A stretch of DNA of 64,000 nt from Sipunculus nudus. Taxonomy: Eukaryota; Annelida; Sipuncula; Golfingiida; Sipunculidae. The stretch covers positions 46,875,676 to 46,939,675 of the forward strand of contig CM049311.1 in assembly GCA_026874595.1 (NCBI GenBank). Reading direction: 5' to 3'. The notes under the pieces were generated by a model, which saw nothing but the letters and a program-made list of their open reading frames with translations, was not told the DNA's origin and made no database searches. Positions 11,840-24,952 of this stretch are shown one piece after another. The stretch's first letter is position 1, and each line of letters begins with the position of its first letter. A program made the position numbers and the translations under genes.

Positions 11840-14639
11840 TGATAGTTGCTCACTTGCATAACCAGTAAATCTCCCTGCCAGTCCACCTCATGATTTACCA
11901 AGGTTGCTTAAATGTATATATGTCTACATTATTCTTGTCAAATATGCCAATGGTCAATGTTTTTAGTAAAGGGGTCGTAACTATAGTTTAAATATTGGTT
12001 TAGATTCATATTTCTTCAATATAAACATTATAAGATAATAATGAGATAGTAGAAACCTCATGTATGTTAATTCAGGTGTTAAAATGTTCAATTCTCTCAT
12101 AATACTTTCATAATTCAATTTTTCAGAAATTAATCATTCTAGTACCATTACTTGTGTGAAAACCAATTTGTTTGTTAAATGTTTAGGGGTACACACTTTG
12201 GCTGGACCATTGCATGCCATGTCTTTAATTATATACTTTGTTGTTGATATGATAGGTTTCATCAAATTAATTTGAATTCAATAATTTTGGGACTGTCCTA
12301 TTGTAAATTGTTCATTAATAATTCAGTTTATCGTGTATGTCCCTGTACAAAGCCAAAAAGGAGATAAGGGCAAATTAACATATAGTGTTTGAAGCTTATT
12401 TTATATACTGAGCGAGGGTGAAGTTATTATTTTTTTCTTAACCTTGTGTCCCCTCCCTATAGGGAAATCCTGATATCTTAAGTTGTATTGAGGAACCTAA
12501 TCTGGAAAAAAAAACCCAGCCTGTCTACGCTGTGAGAGGAAGCGGGTGCATGTGAAATAAATCGAAATCCAAAAGCAGACCTGAAAACACACCCACACAC
12601 GGACATACACACACACGAACGGGGATGCACACACACACGAACGGGGATGCACACACACACGAACGCATAAACGCATACCCTCCTGGATGAGGCAATAAAA
12701 GATAACTGGACAGAATACACATTTACATTTATTTACGGGCTTCTCTTCTCAAATCACAAAGAAAACTGATCGACTTTATTTTTGAATTTTAAACACTTGT
12801 CAAAGTTCTCGGTTCAGACTTTATATTGTATATTGACATTAAGGTGGGCTTCACATTAAATATTTTCCTGAATTATTCAAATAATGATGTTGATTCTGCA
12901 TTGCAATGTTACAGTATCTAGATTTAAAACACTACTATTCATTTTGTTAAATAACATAACATTTGTAAATAATAGGCCAACGAGGGTATATGCTGCAGGG
13001 TGGCGGCGGCCGTGTATTAATGCACGACAAATACAAGCCCAATAGAACAACATTTACTTATATTTGGCAGAATAAAACATACCATGAGTTAACGGATGTG
13101 TTATATACGGGGCCACCGTAGTATTAAGTCAGGTTTTTTACCCTAAATGAATTGAAGCGTTCATTTTGAGTAATGTCAAGTGCTTTGTGAACCTCTGCTT
13201 GTCATCCTATATTCTTCGTTAATTATAAATGTTATGTTATGGCAACCGGGGTCGTCGTATTGAATATTAAATCTATTCGCCTCGGTGAATACAAAATCTA
13301 GTGAATTCATCGCGGATATTGATTTTAAGTGTTCTTAGAGCGCGAGAGACATTCGGTAAATATCCCAATTTGCCATCATCTTCCCGGAATACTGCATGGG
13401 AGGATGAAGAATGGTTTTTATTTACATAATACGGGGAAGAAACCCAATGACGTAAGTCCAGAGTGTATGTCAATCAAATATGAGAACAAGCCGCAGAAAA
13501 ATTGGCTGATGTCCAAGGATATGGTTGTCAACTGAAACAAAATATTGACACGCTGGAGCAGTGTGCTATGTCTGAGCCGGGGTGTTTTAAGGTTCGTAGG
13601 GAGTAATCGATGGCACGTTTCTGACTGTTAACATATATTGACTTCCATGGCCTCTGTGCTTCCCTCCTATATTTATAATTAATTTATATTTAGTTATTTG
13701 TGATAATCGTTGATTGGTCAGAATTCATGTCTGATAGCCATAAGTATATGGCTGGTATTTAAAGAATAAGGGACCCATGGTTTACAGCGCTCAGCCGTAT
13801 ATCATGGCTAAATAATTCTACCATTGGTGTTTATTAATTCCCTATTTTTATGAAATACATATTTAAAAATAGACAGAGATCACCCTAATGTTATACATTT
13901 ATTTTTAATATATTTGAGTCTCTCCATTATTGGGTCTATATCAATTTGGACTAAACCCACCCAATTAAATTTTTACCAATGGTTTTAGTGGATATATGTG
14001 TAGCCAGTTATCAATATAAAGATTAATAGAAAAAATAATCATTACAATAAATACAAGATTGTTGTGAAATATTTGCTTTTCGTGTTATTTTTTAACTGAA
14101 CCTTTCATAAACTGACACGGATGAAAGTTCCTAAATACTGGTCACGTTGAATAAGTGCAATGTTAAATTTCATAATAACAATTAAAAATACAAAACAATC
14201 AAATAAAAATGTAAGTAAATTTGTCTATGATAATTAACTATAAATGTTTGTAAATTTGACACTGATTTCTTGGTGTATTAATCCCACTGGGCTAAAATAT
14301 TTATAGAATGCTATCTTAATATAATTTTCATTATCATTGTTGTCAGCAGTTGTTAAATGAAAAAGTCTTGAAGTCTTATAAACGATAAACTAAGCAATCA
14401 AAGTAATTATACACCTTGCTGTCAAAATAATAAACCTTGCACAAAAATGAAAACTAATATAATTGCCGGGACTACTCTCTAACAACACAAACAGCAAATC
14501 ACGATCAAAACATAGTAAATTTCGGACAGGTACCACATTGGGCCATGACGCTCAGTTGAATTTGACATACGGATGACGCGTGCATTAATTATTGATGTTA
14601 TGATCTGTTAAAAATATTTATTAAGAAGTTTGAACAGTG
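11840..14639. other. Gene-free interval with dispersed repeats
   Basis: Contains a short CACACACGAACGGGGATGCA minisatellite at 12580-12665 and a relative of the 2505-2760 repeat at 12960-13120. It also holds a repeat at 13232-13405 that has a second copy at 21660-21812. The rest is AT-rich with no supported gene. Confidence 0.5.
13232..13405 (+). repeat. Dispersed repeat, copy 1 of 2
   Basis: Matches 21660-21812 in the same orientation. Shared blocks are TTATGGCAAC, AAATCTATTCGCCT, ATCTAGTGAATTCAT and GAGAGACATTCGGTAAA. The reading frames are not conserved, so a non-coding mobile or duplicated segment is likely. Confidence 0.65.
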
Positions 14640-14821
14640 GGAATAATGACTTCAAGAGTACTCAAAATGATGCTCTTTTCCCATAGTCCTTAGAAAATAG
14701 GTTACAGTGACCTCATTCAGTTCCCGAGAAGATTTTCCAAGTAACTCCCCAGAGGCTAAGTTAGAATTGTGCCCGTCTGACTAATAGGGTGCTAAAATCA
14801 TGTTCTTTCACACAACTCGCT

Positions 14822-15017
14822 CAGAAGCGGATCTAAAGGGGGGGGGGTCTAGGGGGTCCGGATCCCCCTTTTTGATCAGAAACAACGTTTTTAAGGGCTT
14901 CAGACAAAATTTTGCGCACTGAACCCCCCTTTTTCCAATCCTGGGGACCTTTTTTTAGGGTTTCAATAGTCCTCCCGTGTTGGACCCCCCTTTTCCTAAA
15001 TCCTGGATCCGCCCCTG
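14822..15017. mobile_element. MITE copy 2, inserted in the palindrome repeat
   Basis: Starts CAGAAGCGGATCT and ends AATCCTGGATCCGCCCCTG, with a perfect 5-base duplication TCGCT at 14817-14821 and 15018-15022. Removing the element and one TCGCT restores the host repeat (CTCGCT then GAAAATAGG), so the insertion boundaries are exact. Confidence 0.85.
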
Positions 15018-15623
15018 TCGCTGAAAATAGGTTAAAGTGACATAATTTCAGGTTTCCAAGGAATTTTTACAGTAAATTTCCCAGAAAATTAATTAAATTA
15101 AAAGTTTCCAGGTCCAACTGTAATAAATCGTGCAAATCTGGCTTATATATATAGGCTGCTCAAATCATGATCTTTCACATGTCATGCAGAATATAGGTCA
15201 CAGCGACCTTATTTCAGGAGACTTAATAATGACTTCCCTTTTCATTAAAAAAGACGTTTCCAGATGCATGCCCTGTCTGACTATCTGGGAGCTCCAAATT
15301 AGGATATGGATAACATAACATCATCTAAGGTCTTGAAGGAGATATGCCCAATTAGTGTTTTTATTCTGCATTTTAAGTCCGAATGTTCCAGGTCAAACCG
15401 TATTGATTTGTGCCTATCTGACTTTCACAGTGCTCAAATCATGTTTTTTTCCCTATAGTTCACAGAATAAAGGTTATAGTGACATATTTTTAGAATTCAA
15501 AAGAGACTTGCCTAAGACCTTTAAGAATTCCATATTAGAATGTCCAACAGTTACGTTTTGTGTCCTGTCTCATTCTCTTGGTGATTAAATCATGTTTTTT
15601 GCCAGTACTAGCTCGCAGAATAT

Positions 15624-15638
15624 AGGTCACTATGACCT
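15624..15638. promoter_or_regulatory. Palindrome fitting the ERE consensus GGTCAnnnTGACC
   Basis: The sequence AGGTCACTATGACCT has two perfect half-sites with a 3-base spacer. It belongs to a repeat, and I see no gene next to it, so a regulatory role is only potential. Confidence 0.4.
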
Positions 15639-15850
15639 TATTTCAGGTTTCCTTGGAGATTTGAACATTTCAGGTTTCCATGGAGTTTTGAACGGATACA
15701 ATTTGTGTAATGTCTGACTTTCGGGTGCTCGTAATCATATTTTAGGCCAATCGCTCGCAGAATACATGAGGTTCCCAGAGAAATGTGCATTGAATGCACG
15801 CTTAACCTTTAGTGCCCAGCAGTTGATACAGTTTTAAAACTTATGAAACT

Positions 15851-17284
15851 TCCAGAAGTCCAGTTTTAGGGCAGTTACTTTCGAATTTCAGAATCCGTAG
15901 CTTACGCCCATATGAATAAATGACGTGAAAATTAAATCATAATAACTTCTTTATGAGAATTGTGCCTGGTTCCAACTGAAGGTAACTTTTGACAATATTT
16001 CTTAAATTAATATCTAATTTTCTATCAAAATTCTTACCTGATCTTCAGCGTTTTCTTGGATATAAAGTTAAACAATTATTATTCTTTAAATGAACTGTGT
16101 AACATTAACAGTAAAATTACCATTAGTACAGCTTCACTGCTTACATCTGCATATTAAAAAATTATTTAGTCTGCTAAGGAAAGCGTTCAAGGAAAGCGAC
16201 ATTTTTTTTACCCCCAAAAAATGTTGCCAGATCAATAAATTCTAGTCTTCTGAACTGTCAGGACACTTTCACGTATAGGCCAAAATTTATATTATCATCT
16301 TACTTATCCCCACTCCACCAACGGTTCATTTACTAACTGGATATACTCAAAACGTTTTCTAGTTTTATATTAATTACCATAATTACATTTATACCCCTCT
16401 TTATTCCTTTATTTTGTCCTTTATTAATTTTCCCCGTATGTATATGTATTGTTTTGTATGTTCATTACTAATTCTTCCCAAAATCATGCACCACGATTTC
16501 ACACTTGACATATTTGAAACAAATGCTTGTGTTGAGTAAACTGGAGTCTACTGATAGTTTAGTGGATGGGTGGCCAAAAAGTTAAACCATCTATTGTAAA
16601 CATAGTTTTAGTGATGCTTTCCAATCACACCCCTGCCCAACAGGGTGTAAAGTCCTCTCAGGCTCACTGGTCTCCCACACACAGAACACTGACGACTGGA
16701 TAATTAACATATTATTTAATTGATGTTTTATGGCATATGGCTTAACCGTGACAGTTCGCATTTACAATCAGTTTTTGGCCCAAGAGTATTACCAACCAGC
16801 AAATGGGATCTCCCCCAGACCAGGTCGGGAGATCCAGGCTGGCTGGCTGGGAGTCAACTCATCTCCTGTGATAACCATCTTAACCAGCTGTTCTCAAATA
16901 CCCCTTCCCTATATTGATGTTCCCCTAAAATATCTATTTATATAACGTCTCAGACTGCTATTTGACTACTTTGCCTGTCACCCATGAATGGCCTGTTAAT
17001 GAATACTGAATAATTAATCTTGCTTCAATTTTCAATATTTCACCCTTAGTTTGTTTATTTACAACCCAGTGCACCTGGAGGTCTTATCCACCATGCCTCA
17101 GGATAAAATAGAGATATTCTGCTAATCCGACACACCTGGCGATAACGTCATTATCCCCCGGCACGCAGGTAAGGCTGTGTCACTGAAAGGTCATATACTC
17201 ACACTTGATAAATATATTCCTACACTCCACAATGATAATTTGACTTGAATTGATTTCAAATTTATATACATATATAACAGAACA
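15851..17284. other. Gene-free interval
   Basis: AT-rich at first, then GC-richer between 16620 and 16900, where two overlapping short ORFs occur (16720-16945). Neither shows a recognisable domain or splice context. No RNA gene is seen. Confidence 0.45.
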
Positions 17285-17500
17285 TAAAATAGAAATTCAA
17301 CCCGCGACCCGGGTTCGATTCCCGGCGTTGCTATGAGTATGGGTTGTAGTTGCCCGTCCAAGGTCGGTGGTTTTCTCCGGGTCCTCCGGTTTCCTCCACC
17401 CTTACCAACTACCGAGCAACATCCGAGCCATGGAGAGTGCCTCGTTTTGGTTATTATAACTAGTTGTACAATCCATGTAAAATAAATAAAGTTTATAACA
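17285..17500 (+). mobile_element. SINE, 5'-truncated, tRNA-derived with conserved core
   Basis: GGTTCGATTCC at 17312-17322 matches an RNA polymerase III B box. It is followed by the core GGTCGGTGGTTTTCTCCGGG (from 17362), then TCCTCCGGTTTCCTCCACCC, which matches a central domain shared by many marine invertebrate SINEs (MetaSINE-type, from memory). The 3' end is an AATAAATAAAG tail near 17480. No clear A box is seen upstream, so it is probably truncated. Confidence 0.65.
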
Positions 17501-17549
17501 AATTCCATATTCAGTCAAACATCGTGTATAGGAACTTTATGTTTTATCT

Positions 17550-17680
17550 TCTGTATCAGTGATGTTGGACTGGGGTCCGGACTGGAGTCCACGTTTCAGG
17601 GACTTGAACTCAGACTGGGACTCGAGGGTCCTTAACTCGGACTTGTACTCGATCCAGGGTAAGGACTCGAGAAATGAGGC
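17550..17680. repeat. Degenerate GGACTTGGACTCG repeat
   Basis: Diverged copies of the GACT(T/G)GGACTCG motif that dominates 17916-18310, isolated by about 250 bases. This is a related but eroded piece of the same minisatellite. Confidence 0.5.
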
Positions 17681-17899
17681 CCAATCCATCAGGGGTCCAG
17701 CAGAAAAAAAATCTCTTACAAATGCCATATGAGGACTTATCCAATTGTGCGAACTATCAACAGAAAAATACAAAAAGAGCTATACGTTACCAAATAGCTC
17801 TTCATCGTGAGATAAATGTAATTACACTTCAAGTAAAAAGTGTGTGGTAGATTAACATAAAAACACACGTGATATACCTAAATTTCGCTGTTTAAATTT

Positions 17900-18310
17900 C
17901 CTATAATAAGGAGATTTGTATTCGACTCTGATTCCGGCTTGGACTATGAGCCCATATGACTCAGTGTGGATGGACTTGGACTCAAACATGAAGGACTCAG
18001 ACTTGGACTCGAATAGCTTGGACTCGGACTTGGACTCGAATAGCTTAAACTCGGACTTGGACTCCAGTAGCTTGAACTCAGACTTGGACTCGAGTAGCTT
18101 GGACTCGGACTTGGACTCGAATAGCTTAAACTCGGACTTGGACTCGAGAAGCTTGGACTCGGACTTGGACTCGAATAGCTTAAACTCGGACTTGGACTCG
18201 AGTAGCTTGGACTCGGACTTGGGCTCGAATAGCTAGGACTCGGATTTGGACTCGAGTAGCTTGGACTCAGACTTGGACTGGGACTTGTCAAGCTCAGACT
18301 CGGATGGTTT
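17900..18310. repeat. Minisatellite, 27-base unit with inner 12-base motif
   Basis: Repeats of AGCTT(G/A)(G/A)ACTCGGACTTGG followed by ACTCGAAT, unit 27 bases, built from the 12-base motif GACTTGGACTCG. The unit length is a multiple of 3 and lacks stops, so both strands are open: Ser-Asp-Leu-Asp repeats on plus and Ser-Pro repeats on minus. There is no promoter, signal peptide or splice context, so I call it a non-coding minisatellite. Confidence 0.8.
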
Positions 18311-20037
18311 GGACACGACTTCATCACTAGTCTATATAGTACGTTGCGCCATCTATTGATTGTCAATGACATTATGTTCTGTAATTCACCCCTTTCATTG
18401 CTTATCGGGGCCATTTTTTTCTGTTCTGTCGGACAGTCCCTCTCCCTGGAGGCGCGGTCGGTCGTGTCAAATCAGTAATTACTGCCATTGTCCAGGGGCG
18501 TTCTTAAAGAGGACCCAGTCGCCTCAACCTTTTGCTATAAATAAGCTCACACGTCGAATTTGTCAGACTTTTTTGGTTATGAACGATGAGTAGGCTTATG
18601 GAAGTTTGGAAATATGCATTTCTGTACATAATTTTGCTAAGATCGCAAGCGATGGCACAGGCGTCATTGGGCTCCCCCTTTTCATGTCAAAATCCTGCGC
18701 ACACCTATATATATATATGCTGTTGGAATACAACCTAGCATTGTGTGGTCGGTTGACAATTTGACTTAACAATTTTTGCCAACCCTTAACATTCACAAAA
18801 TGAAAAATAACTCGGCAAGGAAACCACCAATAATACACCGATTATCTAGAAAACGACTTTAAGATTTTCAAGAGATGATTAAGTATCTTAAGGCCAAGTG
18901 ATCCGGAGGGCTGAAATTTGCCGAGACTAGTCAGGAATCTCTTTTATCATGGCAATCTCTCAACATGTCCCTTTTTTTTAGATTTCATATATTCAGTTTC
19001 TCTCCTGTGTATATTAAATATAATTAGTCGTTTATGGTAAGGTGTCTGCGAATAGACTTCTTAGAGGTCTTACGTTTGTATATGGATACTCGTTGAATAA
19101 AAAAAAAAATCTGAGATTTTCACAGAATCACTACAGACACTGATCGATACAGCTTCCACTGTTAATCTAAGTTTACTTCATATTTTGGACACTTTGAAGG
19201 GGGAAAACTGCATGTTGTCAAAAAAATGATGTGGTTACCGTTGTACGTCATGTTCTAACAGCCACGTTTCACACACAACCGAATGCGCTTTTTGGGGATT
19301 CCTCTGTGGAATGACTAAGCAGTGGGGACGATTACACCCAAGGCCTGCAGTCACCGGGCCTGGTTCGCACAAAAATATAAAATCGAGGCAATTAAATATA
19401 TATTTTGGTAATTTTCTTCCATGGACGTGTTGTCCTTAACATAAGTCTGAAAGATTTGCCTGGACATTCCATTATACAATAACCAACGTGCACCTCAGTC
19501 CCAAATTTCTTCATGTTCATGAATTTAAATGGGCCCTTTGAACTCTTGGTCCAATCGGACAATTGGGACAGAAAGGGTTAAACTTATATAAACTAGCTAA
19601 TGCAAATGAGATGAGACCAAGATATTAATTTTTCAAAATTAACTTATAGAGGGTCAATATAGTTAATGGTTTTGTCAGCAGATGTCGCCTTCGGTCAGGG
19701 TAAGCCGAAAGCCACAGCCTGCTAAAGTTCATCTTCGAGTATGCGCATTTACGGGTTTCTCTAAATATGTTTATCAGGGGGCGTATTCATAGGGGGGCGC
19801 AAAGGGGCGCGCGCCCGCTAAAATTCTGCTAACACTTATACCAGTCAACTCCTGGCAGGTGTTATGTTTGTTAACTCAAATTAATTTTATGTTATTCTAA
19901 TTGAGTATGCACACACATAGATATTAAATATGGCGTTTTAAGTAAAAAAAATGTTTTCATGTTTCTCTATGCACGGTTATTGTAATGTTATTCCCATATG
20001 GAAAAGAAAGAAGAAAAACAATAGGATCTTGTCTGTA

Positions 20038-20087
<50 letters not shown>

Positions 20088-21137
20088 CCTATATAATAAT
20101 GTATATTTATTATCAGTTCTTAGGGTTCCTATTGACCTAAAGAGAAACAAGTTTTGTTTTATTTGTTGAAATTTTGTGAAGAAAGAATAAAAGCTTAGTA
20201 AGATATTGTTCATAATGTAAATGTAAAGAGTTTCCAACTTTGAAAATGTTTTAAAATAAATCTAAACAGTAAAGGGATCATATACTGACACATTTCTCTC
20301 ATTTTTTTTATTATCTCTCTTTTCTATTTTTTTTGTGCAGAAAAGTGAAGTCTCCAGACCCTGAGATTGTTCTGTAACATGATGGTGGATGGCTAAAAAC
20401 TTTTAAACAATCCTTGCAACCTATTTGTACTTTCACTAGACGCTTGCTATGCCTCATTTTAAAAATTTACCCTTGAATACACCAAAAGACTATATGAAAG
20501 CTTCCGGTTTCTTGATTCTGGGTTAATTAAATTCACCTCTAAATACCCAGCTACTGTCACTGGAGCTAGATGGCCAGGCTTTATGTCAGAAAGCTGCATT
20601 TTCAATACTAATATAAACCTGAAAATGGTATGCAAATAACACTCAATGAGTATTTTCAATTCTAATATTTCTTGTGTTTATGTACTTAAATTACCTCAGG
20701 TCAGACTATCTTTATTTCTTTTAACTCCAACTGGCTATAGTTCGAACTTAATTTCTGCAAAAATAATTTATCTACGGAAACCTATATTATGTAATTCATT
20801 ATCAGAAGCTCTACATGAAAAATAGATGTAGTATCCTTTGACAGATTCTGTGACATATAATAGGTAATCCATTTCAGTTCTTTTACATGTGTGACAATCT
20901 TCTACTTAAAAGTTACAATTATGTTACAACACTACACTTATTGATGCATTATATTTTTGTTGTTCAAATAATGCATTCTATATATATACATATAATAATC
21001 ACAATAATTATGCACGAACTAACAATATTTGGTATGTTAAGTAGGAGAAAATTTAACACCTACCCAGTGTGTTCAAACAAGTTTAAATATGCTTGCTTCC
21101 TACTAATAGGGCTTTGTGGAATATCAGTATGATTTAG

Positions 21138-21138
<1 letters not shown>
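18311..21138. other. Gene-free interval with microsatellite and repeat
   Basis: No supported gene. It contains an (AT)n run at 20041-20088 and a repeat at about 19425-19610 that matches 52800-52990 (blocks GAAAGATTTGCCTGG, AACCAACGTG, GGGTTAAACT and GAACTAGCTAAT with small changes). Confidence 0.5.
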
Positions 21139-21192
<54 letters not shown>

Positions 21193-21275
21193 CATGTCTA
21201 AAAGACGCAGAACAGCCCCCTTTCCCGACTTTAGGGCTGCGCCCCCTCTATTTTCAAATCCTGGATACGCCACTG
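21139..21275. mobile_element. (AT)n run followed by a MITE right end
   Basis: (AT)n occupies 21139-21190. Then AATCCTGGATACGCCACTG at 21257-21275 matches the right terminus of the CAG-GGGCGGATC element family. The left terminus and target duplication are not recognisable, so this is a fragment. Confidence 0.45.
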
Positions 21276-22709
21276 TTTTTGAAGTTTTTGCCAGAGAGAT
21301 CATTTCTAATATTGGTGTCTGGTCAGCACATGGTCAGTCTGCAGCATCCAGTTGCCAGGCAGTTAAGTCCTATGAGGTTCCCATGGAGGGATGGTGCCAA
21401 CCACCTGTATTTCTGGTGTTGTCCCTGGGTCCGCCCTAACCAAGATGCGTTTGAATAAAACAGTCATAATGCAGTATCCAGGTTGTGTTGTGACTCTCCA
21501 CCCCTTACTGAGACTTCGTCAAGACTTTTTGTGCCCTTGCAAACTCCAAGGCCCGAGCCCCAAAATAAGCCCTTCCGAAACTTTAATCTGATTAAAACTG
21601 CTAATATTCAAGTAAAAAGCCCCTAAGTTTCAACAATTGTTGTTTTAACAATTATAAGCGTTTATATTATGGCAACTGGTGCTGTCGTAGGGAAGTCAAA
21701 TCTATTCGCCTTGTCGGATTTAATATCTAGTGAATTCATTTTCTCTCCCTGTTCTTACAGCGGGAGAGACATTCGGTAAAAAAATCGCCTGGTGTCCAAT
21801 CATATGAGGCTTGCCAGGAAATTTATCATTCCTAGGAAACTTTTGATCTCCGTCTTGTTTATTGGGCGAGGCATTTTTATTATGGCCAAAACTGTCTTTT
21901 CACCTGGTTTAAACCTTTGTTAGTGTACCTGTCACTGATTGGGGTATTATTAAATCAAGGCAAATCTTCATCATATGTGAAGACAATAAAATATCTCGGC
22001 TCTCACAACCGGCTTGGAAGGCTGCCAGACATATTTCCAGTGTACTTTCATTGCAATCTGTTTATACAATTATGTACTGTATTTTGTATTAAATGCAGCA
22101 TGTTTTTGCCGCCCCCCGCCCCCCCCCCCCCCCGCCCCATGACAATTGGCCCTGAAACAATAAACACCAGACAATCACGCCTAAAGTCAATTACTCCTGA
22201 CAACTGATAGGTTACCTCAATACTATAAATAACACGTTTTAAAGTATACATTATACGAAATCCTGACACGTGATAGATGAAGGGTATAGCCATTTCAGGG
22301 ACAACTGAATTATGGGGGAGGGGAGCAATTGTTTTGAATGCAACAACTCATATTTCACCATTCAATTTCACGTGGTACTGGCCTTGATATCTGGTGACTG
22401 AGTCATGGGATGCACGGCACTTTGGACAGCGGCTACGTTACCTCAGATATGCTGCTAAATATTTACATTGCATTTCAGTAGGGCGTGTTGGGTTTCATTA
22501 ATGCTGGCTTTAATTCAGTTAAAAAATATTATCTATGTACAGGTTAACTAACAACAGACACATCAAGTTCATGCAATGGGTATAAACTGAATTAAAGTGA
22601 AATAAGTGTGAAAATGTACAACTTCTTTGCATCAAAATTTTATAAATTCTGACACTATTTATCCATTTCAAAGAAATATTCAGGAAAGCCAGACCAGAGA
22701 AATATACTA

Positions 22710-22784
<75 letters not shown>

Positions 22785-24840
22785 TTTTTTAATATATGTT
22801 TCGAAATACGAGATTGAGACAGAGGTAATAATAATATTCTAATAACTCTGCAAAAGTGTTTTTGTGAGAATAATTTGATTGAGAGCTATGTTCTTTATAT
22901 GTATACTAGATATGAAAAGATATCTTTCAGTTATACAGAACTTTCCGCAAAAAAAGCACGGGCTTATTCAGATTTAGAGACTACAGAATCACAGGAAACG
23001 ATTTAATTAGGTAATAATTTGTTATAACTAAAGAGGACAAGACAGGAATATATTTAAAAAAGAAGTTCTTAAAATGAATAAGTTAAGTGAAAGCTTTATA
23101 TATGTAATTTAAATATAATGTAAAATGGAAAAAAAATATACAATTATATTACTATTCCTTTTTACAATATATCTGTTATATTTTTTTAACATATATTAAT
23201 ATGTATTGATAGGCTAGACTCCTTCACAAATTCATTTTTCACGCAGTATATCGTATATAAGATCATCATCTTTACATAGCCACATCTCTGCTTTGGCGTT
23301 GCCTATGGACTAAGCGGACACTAGAAAGAGTTCCGCACTAATCGCCGCGCGGTATTTTACCCTGCTCGAACCCGTGTCAGTGGAAAGGCAACATTGATAA
23401 TACGCAAACATCCACCGTACCCGATCGCATCCAGAAAAAAATAAACAAAATAATAGAAAAAACTTCCAGCGTCTAGACTTTTGTCTATATTCTATCTTCT
23501 AGACTTCCTAAGGCATAAATTCAAGAGAAAGCTGAGATGTACATTCCAACCAGAGTGACAATGAACCTCCAACATTCAAGTCACTGCAGGTATACCAACT
23601 GCGTAAATCCCGATATTATACAGAATGAATGAAAGTGAACATCGTGAGAATTTCTTATGAACTGTCAATAGGTGAAAATCGCGGTTTGTTACACACTCAG
23701 ATAGGCCTATATATCGACCTATACTGTTACATCACCGCTGGACAATGATCTTGTAAGATATGTGTGTCATAACAGATTGAATGTATCGGGAATATTGATT
23801 CAGATAAGCTGCATTAAAACTTATGCAAGAACACGTGAGGCCTGATGAGTAAAATGTCCTCTTAACATTCGAGTTGTTTGCATTTGTTAATTTCGTCACG
23901 TGTATGAATAAAATATAAGAGCATATGAAATTCCCGATACAAGTAAACATAATCCGTAAATGAACAGAGCCGCAATTTCCTTTTGCAAGGTGTCTGTGTG
24001 CCCAACACAGGCCCCCGCAAGAAAGTTTTTCACTATACCATATTTAATCTAGCAAAACATTTTTTTTTATAATTACAGTGTTATCATTAGTGCTCTATGA
24101 GGAACCAAATTCTTAAGGGGGGGGGGGGGGCGGTTGAGCAAGTAAATACTGGGAATTCGACTGGAGGGGGGGGGGGGTATTTCCTGCCGGTAAGAGGTGT
24201 GGGAGGGGGTGTTTTTACCGATTTGTATCCAATATTTAATCAATTCTGAAGCATTTGAATGGTTAATATGAAAGAGATATCTCGCTCCAACAAGGAAAAA
24301 ACCTTGCTAAATGTATATCCCTTCGATTCCTGGCGAGCTGTTTCGCAATAACAATTAATTTATGTTCTGCTTTTAATCCTTGAAACCTGAACCAAGTATT
24401 TAATTTGTGCAATTAATGGTTGGATACAATGTTGTTGACATATATGAATCATTATGGTATTTAATCATTTTTGAAACACTGTTGTTCACTGATGCTGGAG
24501 GAACATTGCTAAACTATGTCATAGTTTGTTAACACCTTACATTTTTTATACTGACTGACGTGAGATCATAGTTTTATTGCAAAATTCTTCTTTTAATTGG
24601 CGGCATGGGGGCGTTCGATTAATGTCCTTACATACTCCGTATACAAAAGTCACTTTTATAATTCTACAGCACTTCGATAACCAAAGGTGGTCTGATGTTA
24701 ATAGATTTGTGTTTACTTACTCGTTCACTTACTTGTTTTATCTCCATGTCGCATAGATTGCTTATCTCTATAATATGATCGATGATCCGATGACTGAAGA
24801 TGATCCATACAGGTGAGCTTGACACGTGAGCACGGACCAT
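21276..24840. other. Gene-free interval upstream of the SLC5 gene
   Basis: Contains the second copy of the 13232 repeat (21660-21812), a segment at 21500-21600 resembling 53000-53100, a C run near 22117-22135, a long (AT)n at 22711-22785 and G runs at 24117-24131 and 24165-24177. No exon is supported here. Confidence 0.5.
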
Positions 24841-24846
24841 ACTGGG

Positions 24847-24853
24847 TATATAA
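24847..24853 (+). promoter_or_regulatory. TATA box of the SLC5-type transporter gene
   Basis: TATATAA lies 100 bases before the start codon at 24953. A TCA-type initiator context (CTCAACTCACTCATTG) sits 20-35 bases downstream, giving a predicted 5' UTR of about 75-80 bases with no intervening ATG in frame. Confidence 0.5.
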
Positions 24854-24952
24854 TCACACTCAACTCACTCATTGTTAGTGCTCTCACCTTAGAGGTGCAC
24901 ATATGTACAGCTGTTTAAGTTATAAACATATTATATCCTTGTTATTATCAAA

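Larger units (their letters stand above)
14640..15850 (+). repeat. Tandem repeat carrying estrogen-response-element palindromes, array 1
   Basis: Diverged units of roughly 150-300 bases each contain the order: AATCATGTTCTTTCACATAGCTCGCAGAAT, then AGGTCACAGTGACCT, then TATTTCAGGTTTCC, a GACTT segment, AGTTTCCAGGTCCAAC and TTTGTGCCTGTCTGAC (long blocks given approximately). Palindrome positions are 14699, 15029, 15195, 15471 and 15624. A MITE is inserted at 14822-15017 inside one unit. The same family recurs at 62400-64000 in the same orientation. No coding potential. Confidence 0.7.

Noticed and set aside
17916-18414. Long Ser-Asp-Leu-Asp (plus) and Ser-Pro (minus) open frames
   Set aside because: Both follow from a 27-base repeat lacking stops; there is no promoter, signal peptide or splice evidence.
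23270-23420. Possible tRNA-like element (GGGTTCGAGC on the minus strand)
   Set aside because: A B-box-like word is present but no A box at the right spacing and no cloverleaf could be drawn.
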